Source of the DNA: Pleurotus ostreatus/Saccharomyces cerevisiae fusant
Taxonomy: Eukaryota; Opisthokonta
Direction of reading: 5' to 3'
Assembly: GCA_024196135.1 (NCBI GenBank)
Contig: JAMQCK010001166.1
Location: 1 to 11,288, forward strand
Length of the DNA: 11,288 bases
The notes under the pieces were generated by a model. The model was not told where the DNA came from. It did no database searches and was given only the letters and a program-made list of their open reading frames with translations. The translations under genes and the position numbers were made by a program. Of this stretch, positions 1 through 10,100 are shown piece by piece. Numbering within the stretch: the stretch's first letter is position 1; each line of letters opens with the position of its first letter.

Positions 1-1135
1 ACGACGTCGAGGCGTTGATCGATGGCGAGCAGAGCGCTGGTGGCCTCTGCTTCGCGCAAGAGGGGGTGGCGATAGTTGTTCTCGAAGCGGCCGCTCAGAC
101 GCCGTTCGTATAGCCGTCCGTAGAAGTCGGCCGTGACGCGCAAGTCCTGCTGGCGCAGAATGAAGTAGGAGCTCTCGCAACCCATCTGCCGATACCGGTA
201 GAGGGTCAGATGCGCCTGCAACATCTGCGGTTTCTCGTGGAGGAGGGTGTCCAGGAGTGCGGCGTGGCAATACGTGCGGAACATCTTCTCGGCGTCGTCC
301 GCGCTCTCGGCACCGCAAAAGCGGTCGGCGAACGCGATGTACAGAACGTCGTTTGAGAAGGAGGTTATAAACTCGGATAGATCTGCGGCGGGGTGTGTTA
401 AGATATCGATCGCTTGCGGAACATCCAGTACAGCGGCGTCACCGGATGATGAGCCAGAGCGCACAAAGAGACTGCGACTACCCTTGGGATCCTCGAGGTA
501 GCCAAGGAAGGCTGACCGTCGTTTGACGAAGATCGTCTGCGACTTGAGCAGGTTCTCGCGGTGGCGCTGGTCACGTCTGATGTCCATCATGACGGGCCAG
601 TAGCGCGGTGTATCCACTCTGAAGGAGACCATCTTCTCGACGTCGGGGAACAGAGTCGGTGAGACGAGAGTCGTGTTGCTGACGCTCCGCCTGCTGTCCA
701 AGGCTTGCACCCGTATGGGCAGGTAGGCTATCTCGGTCGTGTCAACGTCTCGTGCGACAAGACAGCGCGGCTCGATGGCCAGCACCCAGAGATGTCGCAA
801 CGCTTGGAGGTAGCTTCGATTGTCCGACGACATGCTGTTGAACCGAGGGAAGAACGCGACGACCATGGATGCGACAGCGGCGTCGGATGTGCCCAGTGTG
901 AACCTGCCCTGGCCAAGGAAGAGCATACCGAGGGACATGTGGTTGAACATATGTGTGCCGTACTTGAAGCCTTGATGATAGATCGACTGCTGGTGCATCC
1001 CGTACGCGAGGCGCAGGCGCCGCAATGTCGTGATCTCGCCGGTACCCGCCATTATCATGGCTAGTGCGAGGGAGATGAGGTTCAGTCCATCACGAACAGC
1101 AGACCGCTTGATTCGATGCTCGAAGGCGCCCCCTC
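1..1135 (-). other. APC1: APC1 exon 21 of window: last PC repeats and C-terminal domain, runs off the left edge
   Basis: 1,135 nt open to base 1. Encodes NLISLALAMIMAGTGE, then HMFNHMSLGMLFLGQGRF with GTSDAAVASMVVAFFP (last PC repeats), then LQALRHLWVLAIEPRCLV. The C-terminal domain follows: SPTLFPDVEKMVSF, TPRYWPVMMDIRRD, KSQTIFVKRR, GYLEDPKGSRS and DRFCGAESADDAEK. By comparison with human APC1 roughly 100 or more residues remain beyond the window. The plus-strand ORFs here are shadows. Confidence 0.97.
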
Positions 1136-4100
1136 CTGTACCAATCGATGAGTGACCAACAGTCAAATTGGCAAACAGTAACTTACCTTGCGAGTATACG
1201 AGACGCGTGAACGCGTCGAAGTACTTGACGACGATTTTGTACGCAGGCTCGCGCGCGGTGCCCGCGTACTTGAGCGCAAGTGCGAAGCAACATCCCGAGA
1301 TGATGTTGTAGTACGCCAACTCGATCGCGTCGTCGATCGGTTCATGGCGCTTAGCGCGCGCCTCGATGCCCTCTCTGACCGGCTGAGGAAGGTGCGAGTT
1401 GAACCAGTCAGCCGTCGGCTGAATATCGTCAAATAGGATGAGACCCTTCGCGATCGTGCGGAGTATGAGGAAACTGGGCTGAAGATGCTCGAGCTCCCGT
1501 ACGGTCTCGGGGATGGCGAGGATGGCAGCGATGTCGCGTCGGTTGGTGCGAAGATACATCAGACCGAGGGCCATGGTTGCAGCCGGCGACGTCAGTGTCA
1601 GGTCGTACGCTGCGGGCGGCGGTAGGCCTTCCACAGTAGTGCCAGGGTCCGGTCCATGGATGAGGGCATTGAGACGCTGGACGAGGGCCATGTCAGCGGG
1701 GACGTTCGAGCCCTTCCCGAGCATGATCATCCCGAAGGCGAGAGCTGCAGAGTATGTGTATGCCTCGCGATGTTCGTTGTGGATGTCGGGCGGGACAAGG
1801 TCATGTCGCGAGATCTGGCTCAAGCAGACCTCCGCCATGCGTCGGTTGCGAGTGGCCATGTACAGCACGCCGATACCGGCGAGGCCGGCAGCCTGGGTCA
1901 TGAGCGAAACATTCAAGTCGACGCCAGGCGTTGGTAGAAGCGCCGGCGTGTGCACAGTCAAGAGCTTCGTTACGGCGCTGTCGCTCGTCCCAACGTTCGC
2001 GGCCGCGAGACCCAGCAGGACACCGATGGACGTTAAGTCGTGCTTCGGCGTCAGGTATCCGAAGGTATGCCAGGTGAGCAGCTCGCGCAAGTGACCGGTA
2101 AGACCCAGAGCGAAGAGGAAGCCCGCATGTTCCGCCGTCAGCTCGTCTGGACGGTTGAACGCGATCCACGATGAGTCGATGCCACGGGCCTTCGGCGAGA
2201 TCCGCAGCCCTGCCGCGACACCGTTGTGGAAGTCGCCCCATGCGATGGAGTCGGGCACGATGCCTGGCTCGGGCGAGACGGTGAGGTTGTGCGGGTGTAG
2301 GCGGACGAGGTACTCCATCTTGGGGATTTGGTACGACTCGCGGTTCACGGAGTCGAGCGTGGCGAAGGTGAACAGGGCGCGCCCGTAAGGGAGAGCAAGC
2401 GTCCGCTCGGCGACTCGGATGGCCAGGTTTTGTTGCTCCTTGACTTGGTCGGTCTCGCTGAGGGGCTGTCAGGAAGAGACATGCGCTAAGGGTTTAAAGT
2501 TCTTACCTCAGATCAGGTCGCTCGACGGCGCGAATAGTCGGTATGAGGGAGGAAGCCAGCATGCGCCCTACATCCTCGAGCCGACGATCACTGCCGAAGC
2601 GCACATCGGTGAACTCGCGATTGGTGATCTCGACTCCAGTGATTTGAGGACCCTATACATTGGTTGAGCATGACTCCCCCGTGCCAAAGTCAAGTCACTG
2701 ACCTTGTTCTCTGTTTTGTTGTCGTGCAGATCCCCAGCCCCCGCGGACCGCGCGTCATGGGCAATGTCACCAATAGTAGGGCGGTTGTATCGATCGTCCT
2801 GTGCCATGGGCTGTGAGGTATGCTCGAGAATGGTACAGAGAAGGACTTACGAGCAACTGCTTCCTGGTCAGATATCCGTCCGAGCGCAAGAGCTTGATAT
2901 TGTCGCCAGCGGTCGCAGCCAAATCGTTCCGTCCAACATAGTTCCACAGATCGAGCGACCACGTCGCGGGCGGAGCCAACTGCAGACGAGTCCATTAGCC
3001 TCACCTCGGACTACAAAGTCATACATGACCTACCTGCACCGTACGCAACGCCTCGCGGATCGGCGCCGCGATACCAATCGGCAGACTGTCGACCCACGCC
3101 AATGGCAACTGCATAGCGTGCATGAACTGCACCGTCTCCTCTGCGCGGAACTGTGCCGTCGTGTCCCAGCTGTCCATCCTCATCGGCACAGCAGCAGGGC
3201 GCGGCTGCTTCGCCACCACCATCGGATCATGCATCGACGTATCCTGTAGCGCTGAACCGCCAACTTGCAAACGGCCCTCGTTCGTCACGGTCTGCGACCG
3301 CGGGCGCAAAGAGGACTCCGCCTCGCGTATCGCCATCGCACGAGGCGAGTCTGCCTGGCTCTGCGTTTGTGCGCGCGCTCGGAGGTTTGAGGCGCCTTTC
3401 TTTGGGGAGGTCCCGCGACCACGACCGGCGCCAGCGGGGAGTCCGGCGCCGCGTCCGCGGGCTCGCTTCGTGGGCGACGAAGGTCCGCTGACCGCTTTCG
3501 TGGGGGACTTTGGACCGGGCTTGAGAGGAAGGGTTCTGAGACCATGGCCCGGGCCGAGTCCTTCGCGGCGCGGTCCGCCGGCGACGCGCTCGTAGAGGGC
3601 ACGGAGGATGCTAATCTGTAGAAACTGGTGAGTAGTTGTCAGCGCGCTAACGTTGGAGAATGCTCACCGATGGTGTCGGGTTGACAGCGCCGTACTCTCG
3701 GGATGCGTTCGAACAGAAGGCGTCGAGGGCATACGAGGGCATGTTCCTACAGCCAAATGTGTGAGCAATCGAACGTAGACAGTCAGGTCACATCATACCA
3801 TCCTGGCGTGTTCAACTTCCCGATGCAACAGAATACGACGTCAGGCGCGACGGCGGGCAGCTTCTCGATCGGTACTGTAATGTCGATGGTCAGCTTACTA
3901 TCCTTAGCAACTTGCACTCGGCGAGACTCGAAAGACCCTCGGAATACTCACGAGCGTCTGCAACCGGCCACCCCGCGGGCGCGTTCGCGTCCCCATGGTC
4001 GTGCGTCTGCAGCACGTCGTCGGGGCATCGGCGCGCGTAGTGGTCCGCCCATTCGGGGCGCGTGCGTGCGGCAACGGCGACGGCTAGCGGCGCGAGGCGG

Positions 4101-7100
4101 CGCGCTTGGATCCAGGTAGAGGGCAGGATGGTGAGTTCTGAGGGGTGAGGTGATGTGTTAGCGCTTGTTCTTTTGTGAAGTTTTTGTAAAGTAAAGAGCA
4201 GAAATAAAGGGCCTAGAGAGTAGGGAGGGTAGAACTCACCCTCGAACAACATATGCAACGCCCACATCGCCGACGCCAACACGGCTGGCCCTATCTCCTC
4301 CGGCTCCGCCATCGACACCTCCTGCAGCGGCCCCCGTGGCACGTCTCCCATCGGTCCGACAGAGGGCATCGAGTTCACCTTGCCCGGCCGCTTGAGGCCG
4401 CGCAGGGCGGGGTCCTCGCGGAAGCGAGAGGCAGAAGGTGAGAGAGCGAGCGCATGGAATGAGGATGCGCGGCGGGCTGCCGGAGGGGTGTCTGTCCTCT
4501 CCTTGGATGGCGCAGGTATGCCGAGCGCGGAGCAGAAGACGGTGCAGAGCGCGGGGAACTCGGACTCGGTGCGCGGCCGGCTGGGGTGGTCGCTAGTGCT
4601 GTTCTCTGCGCCGGATCCGGTGTCCTCGCCGGGTGAACCGCCACGCGTCCCGCCGAACACCTTCACCACCCACTGCGCATAGATCCGCCAGGCCAGATCG
4701 GCGGGCAGCGCGAGACTGAGCGCGTGGAACAGGCGGCGCGTCAGAGCGCAGCGCGGGGCCAGGCGTGGGCGGAGAGGCGTGCGAGTGAGGGTCGGCGGGC
4801 GTGTAGGACGGCTCCCTACACTCGATAGAGCGCGGTTTCCTGCTGTAGCTGAGGTTTCAGTCGATGCCCTTGATGGCCCCGTCACCGGAATCCCAAACGC
4901 AGCGCGAATGAGCGACGCATGTGCATCGGGATTTGGGGCGGGGGCGGAGGAGGACCCGATGGAGAGCGAGCCGGGGAGCGAGGGCGGGACGGGGTTGAAG
5001 AGCGAGTCGTCGGGCCGGGTACCGAGGACGAGGGGTGGGGGCGGTGGAGTCGGGTCTGGGGGGTAGGGGTTAGTCGATTCTGAGGCAGGGGAGGACTTTG
5101 GGGAGAAGAAAACGGCAAGTGCCGAGGGTAGGCGCTTCGAGGAGGCAGAACTCACCATTCGTCGCCCAGACCAGATTAATCCCGCCCTGGAAGTCGGGCT
5201 CGACGCCGATGAGGCGTTTGGCTGGTGGACTTGTCGCACCACTTGTCGCACCATCCCCTAGACCATACGTCGGCGGGTCGACATCCATGGCATCGGGATC
5301 AGGGGGCGTACCGGAGTCGGGAGTCGCGCTGGCGTCTGTACAAGGTTTTCCATCCATCAGTATACAAAGTCGCGAAGGCACGGTTGTGAAATCCAACTCA
5401 GAAAGCACTCACCTCCCCCTAGGTACACCTCCCCTTCCACAACGACGCCCACGTCCAGCGCCTGCTCCGGCCCGCGCAGGATGCGCAGCCGCCCGTCCGC
5501 GGTGACGAGCGCGAGGTCGTGCACGAGGCCCTCGTCGCCGCCTTCCATCGCGCGCGCTACTGGAGGTAGAGATTCTTTATCTGTTCATAAACAAGGGTCA
5601 GCAATCCATCTCTCCTTCGTTCATCATCAACGCGTACCTTCCAACCTTCCGGCCCTCGACGCGGAGCGCGACCGGTTTCCTGCTCTACCGGAACCAACGC
5701 TCCGACTCGGATCCCCCCCATACACCGCCCACCCCGCGCTCGGCACCTCGAGCGTCATGCCCGCCGTGCCGGGCAGCGTCGCGGCGGACATCTCGGGGAA
5801 GGCGGGCGAGGGGCCGGCGTTGTACGAGCCTGAGGTGTTGTCTTGGGCACCCTCTGCTGTGGTAAGCGAGACCTCGGGGATCGCCCAGCCCTGCGAGGAG
5901 GCGCCGATCGTGCGGTCTGCATCGCCTGTTCTGTCTGCATCTATGCTCGACTCGGCGGCTAAGGTGTCCGTATTCATACTCGAGCCTGCGGCACTTGAAT
6001 CGGCAGCAGAGGTGTCCGCAGCAGATGTGTCGGCCACCGTCATGAACGAGCTCTCCGCGCTCGGCGGCACCATCTGCGCGGCCGTCGGCGCGGGCTGGGG
6101 CGTTGGGGCTGGGTACGGGATGTAGGAGAGGGCGGGCGGGTCTGGGTGGGTGGGTCAGTAAAGTTTGGTAAGGGAGAAAGGGGGTCAGCAACGAATTGTC
6201 ACGGTGAGGGTGAGCAACGAATTGTCACGGTTAGTGTTAGCAACAAATGGTCACGGTTAGGGTTAGCAAGGTCAGGTAAGAGGGATATGGAAGGGCGAGG
6301 GTTTTGAGAAGGTGGACAGAGTGAGCGGGTTAGGTGAAGAGTGGGGAGGGCGAGAAGGGGAGGCGAAAGGGAGGAGGGCGAAAAGGGAAGGGAGAAAAGG
6401 GAAGGGAGAAAAGGGAAGGCGAAAGGGGGAAGGGAAGGGGGTGTGGGGTAAAGGAAAAGGATCATAGCAAGGACAACGAGGAAGCCAGACTCACCACCGT
6501 CCGCCCCCGCCCGCGTCGCGCGCACGGGCGCGACGCTGATCCCGGGGAGGGTCGCGACGAGGGTCGCGGTGAGGAGGGGTTTAGTGGGTTTGTTGGATTT
6601 CACTTTATTGGCATCCTTCTTGTTGTTGGCATCCTTCTTGCTGTTATCGCTACTTGAGCCGTCCTTGGATTTGGCGGACTGGGCGGACGCGTTGGACACA
6701 TCGGTGGCGGCCGACCGCACCGAGCTGGCGGCGGAGAGGGCCTTGGGGACGGCGCGGGCTGTTGTGGGGACCGCGAGCGTCGATGGCCCGGCGGCAGTGA
6801 GCGTTGCATCGCCTAGAGTCGGCGTCGCGCTCCCACTTGCGCCCTGCGGCGTCGGCGTATCAGATCCTACTTGCGGCGTCGGCGTACCAGAACCCGAACG
6901 CGACAGTGTCAAGAAAGGGTTGGAGGGGTCGACGAAGGGGTTGGATGAGTCGACGAAGGGGTTGGAAGACTCGACGAAGGGGTTGAGGGAGCCTTCTCTC
7001 GATGACGAAGTCGCGGAGGCCGAGCTCGATGCTCCCCCAAGTGAGGACGAGCTCGATGCTCCTCCAAGTGAGGACGACCCAGCGGCCAAGAAAGGATTGT

Positions 7101-10100
7101 GCCGTGAAGCTTTCGACGGATCGAGGAAGGGATTGGGCGTCTCCTCACGCTCGACTTTGGGAGGTTTGCCTGTGTGCGGTCTGTGTCAATATCCATTCAT
7201 CTCTTGGAAACCAAGGAAAAGCGCACCTGCGATGCTTGACGACGCGGATGCGGGGTTGGACGCACTTGGAGGAGCGTTTTCAGATGCGCTGGCCGCCGTC
7301 GTCCCCTCTTTGGCAGAAGTAGCAGATGCGCCTTTCTCGTCAACACCTTTCGCATCCTCTTCAACGCCCACTCTCATCACCCACACCTGCCCGCGGCTGC
7401 GGGACGCGATCGCGACGAGGGCGCGCGGCGGGGACAGGGGGTCTGTAGGGGGGGGGTGGTTAGCGTGTCTTTCATTTTGGTGAATTCTCCCTGCCATGTT
7501 ATGGATTTTTGAATGGCTCACGGATCGCTGGAACGGTTCACGGATTGGTGGAATGGGTGGCTTCGTTATGGGCAGGAAAGGCCGAAAGGAGGGGGAATGG
7601 AAAACACCAAAAGGAGAGGGAACAGAAAACACCAAAAGCCCTCTCCACTCACCCTCACTCCTTACATCGAACAGCGCGGCGCTGATGTCGGGCAGCCCGG
7701 GCACGGCAGAGGACGCGGTCGGCGGTGGGGGGCTGGGAAGACGTCAGTAATGCCCAAGCCTTGTCATGCGAGCGCCTCCGGGGGTTTCCAATCCGCGAAT
7801 CCCTGTCACCAACAAGGCAGCGAGCGTTCCTCCTTCACTTCATTCGCCTCCTTCTCCCCCTCCTCTCTCACTCTCCCCCTTCTCTGTCGCTCTCCCCCTT
7901 CTCTCACACACACTCTCTCCCTGCTCTCTCACACTCCCCCTTCTCTCACACACACTCTCTCCCCCTTCTCGCACTCTCCCCCCTCACCACACCACCCGGC
8001 CCCCTTCCCCTCCTTCAGTGAACAACCATCTCAACGAGTCTCGCCCTTTTCTCTCCCCCTTCACTCTCGCCACCCGCAGAGCTTCACTCTCCCCTTCTCC
8101 ATCAACCATCTCACCCCTTCACTCTCTCTACCCGCAGAAAAACCAGCTCAAATACCACATAAAACCATCTCAAACACCACGCAAAACCACCTCAAACACC
8201 AACGCGTAAACGAACTATCCACTCACCCAACATCCACCCCGCCCACGCGCTCGACCCACACGTGCGCGCTCACCCGGTCGTTGTGCCGCAGGGGCGGGAG
8301 TGGGAGGCGGGAGGGGGCTGGAAGGAGTGTCAGTTTTTGGTTATCAGGGGGGGGGGGGTTAGCGAGCAGTTCGGGAGGGGTGGAAGTTAGCGAATAGTTC
8401 TTCCTTTGTCTTTACATGTATTTGGAACGAGAGTGGCGAAGGAGGGTAGGTGGGTAAGGGTGAATGGGCAAGGGGGGTAAGGGTGAATGGGCAAAGAGGG
8501 GAGACGGGGAGGGCAAAGAGGAGGGGGATGGGGAGGGAAGAGGGAAATGAGACGGGCAACGGAAGAGGGTGAGACACGAAAAAAGTGAAGGGGGCCACAA
8601 GGTTTGGAGGAATAAGGAGAAGAGGAGGAAGAAGGAAGAAGATAAGCCGAGCCAACACTCACAAGGCCCCAGCGCGGGTGCGCCCGCCCCTTCGTCGTCT
8701 TCGGGGGATAGGGGGTTGGTGGGGTCTGGGAGGGGTGTTAGTTGGGGTGTCTTTTTGGTCTGAATGGCGCGGGCATTTTCGATGTTTGCGCTGGGTAGTC
8801 TCGTCGTGCGCTGCGCGGAGGGCTATGCGCCTTGCGCGCTTCGAGCTTTCGTGGCGCGCCACGCCCCGTCAGGCTCGTCGCCTGCCTTGAGCACCAGCGC
8901 CTTAAGCGCCTCGACCCATCATACGACCACGCCTCGAGCACCCGCTGGGTGGGGCGCAGCGAAGCACGGCCACGCACTGAGCTCCACCGACTGGACGCCT
9001 GCCTTAAGCACCGACTGGACGCAGCGCCACCGACCCAACGCGACCTCCGCGAAAGCGATCCAACGCAGCCACGGCAGAGAGAATGGATAAACACTCACCC
9101 ACACCACCCTCGCCCCCAAGCGCCATCCGGTCGACCGCCGCGGCCAGGTCCGCGCTCGGGATGCGGCGCGAGGGGCGTTTGGAGGAGGCTGGGAGTGCGT
9201 GGTTAGTAATTCAGATTTGTTGAGTGTGTCAGTCTTTCCGTGTCGTACAGAAAGGTCACCGCTCCTTGCGGAGGATGGGGAGGAGAAAGGGAGTGAAAGG
9301 GAGTTGGTTAGGGTGAAGGAGGGAAGGGAACCGCTCCTGGCGTAGGGAAGCGCGACGGGGGCAGGGGAGGGAAGCGCGACGGGGGCGGGGGTGGGAAGCG
9401 CGAGGGGGGCTGGGGAGGGAAGCGCGACGAGGGAAGAGAAGCGCGAAGCGGGCTGGGTAGGGAAAGGGGACGAAGGAAAAGCGGAAGGAGGACGACGTAA
9501 AGAGGAAGGGGGACGAAGGAAAGAAGCAGAAGACGACGAAGGAAAAGAGGAAGGAGGACGAAGGAAAGAGGAAGGAGGACGACGTAAAGAGGAAGGGGGA
9601 CGAAGGAAAGAGGAAGGAGGACGAGCGACGCGGGCTGGCGTAGGGAAGCGCGCCGAGTAGGCCATCCCTCCTAGCATAGGGAAGCGCGACAGGAGCTGTA
9701 TAGAGAAAAGAAAGCGAAACTCACCTCCTTCGCCCGCGCCACTACCCGTGTTCGGCGCCTGTTTGGATCTGGGGGGAGGGTGGGGGGTTAGTTGGGTGTG
9801 TTTGGAGGGATGGGGGTGGGGGTAGGGGGGTGGAGTTAGGAGGGGTGGGGGAGGGCGAAGCGAAGGGGGAGGGGGGTAGAGTTGGGTGTTCTTCATGGAA
9901 GGATTCTCATCCTCTTTTCCTCTCGAGGAGGGGACCGGGGAAGGGGGAGGAAGGGGGAGCGAAGGCGAGGACGTGGGAGCGGAGGGGAAGGGTGTGGGAG
10001 CGGAGGGGAAGGGTGTGGGAGCGGAGGGGGAGATATGGGGCGGGGAGGACGATGAATACGGAAAGACAGGAACGCCATCACAGGGAAACTCTCAGGAGAA

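Larger units (their letters stand above)
6495..7169 (-). other. APC1: APC1 exon 8 of window: disordered insert with NPF array
   Basis: 675 nt, phase 1 in and out. Starts KPPKVEREETPNPFLDPSK, includes LGGASSSSSLGGASSS, an NPF cluster, TPTPQ repeats, an Asn/Lys segment (KKDANNKKDANK) and ends near TLVATLPGISVAPVRA. It has no counterpart in human APC1 that I know of. It sits between the VWVMRV strand and the DLALVTADGRLRIL strand. Frame and GC3 support coding. Confidence 0.85.
7733..8226 (-). other. 494-bp intron, pyrimidine-rich on + strand
   Basis: Phase 2, donor GTGAGT at 8226, acceptor CTTCCCAG ending at 7733 with TTACTGAC upstream. Its strand bias is opposite to that of the other long introns: C/T-rich on + (7840-8110), so the transcript would be G/A-rich. 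It contains an exact 27-bp direct repeat and a 22-bp triple repeat. No exon is visible in it. Confidence 0.85.
9189..9724 (-). other. 536-bp intron with two minisatellite blocks
   Basis: The longest complete intron here. Phase 1, donor GTGAGT at 9724, acceptor CTCCCAG ending at 9189 with a full yeast-type TACTAAC branch site upstream. It contains a 24-bp repeat around 9344-9430 and a 21-bp repeat at about 9470-9622. The coding-strand frame continuing from exon 2 runs through without a stop, so a Pro/Ser/Arg-rich read-through is possible, but the composition looks intronic. Confidence 0.85.

Noticed and set aside
1513..2094. 193-aa plus-strand ORF and other plus-strand ORFs in 247-2807
   Set aside because: They lie opposite the conserved APC1 exons, show no recognisable family features and have the composition expected of GC-rich antisense frames.
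1187..2457. Rpn1 or Rpn2 proteasome subunit, which also have PC repeats
   Set aside because: The flanking propeller-like, helical and C-terminal segments and the motif WGDFHNGVAAGL followed by HTPALLP are those of APC1.
2466..2506. 41-bp version of the intron ending at the first AG
   Set aside because: It would break the reading frame between RPDL and SETDQ; the AG eight bases further on keeps it.
3019..3336. Separate small gene starting at the ATG at 3336
   Set aside because: The same frame continues upstream to the acceptor at 3616, and the sequence is the APC1 middle domain.
3396..3480. Canonical AT-hook in exon 16
   Set aside because: RGRG is present but not the PRGRP core, so only a generic basic segment is claimed.
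6231..6276. Interstitial telomere repeat (TTAGGG-like)
   Set aside because: Only about two partial TTAGGG-type units occur, and they are part of a 26-bp repeat with other sequence.
8764..9098. tRNA, SINE or snoRNA in the intron
   Set aside because: No A/B box pair, cloverleaf, C/D box or A-rich tail could be found by eye.
9344..9622. CRISPR array
   Set aside because: Head-to-tail minisatellites without unique spacers, in a eukaryotic intron.
8919..9896. 325-aa minus-strand Pro/Ser-rich ORF as a separate gene
   Set aside because: It contains the 44-nt exon in frame but otherwise runs through repeat-filled introns and reads the next exon in the wrong frame.
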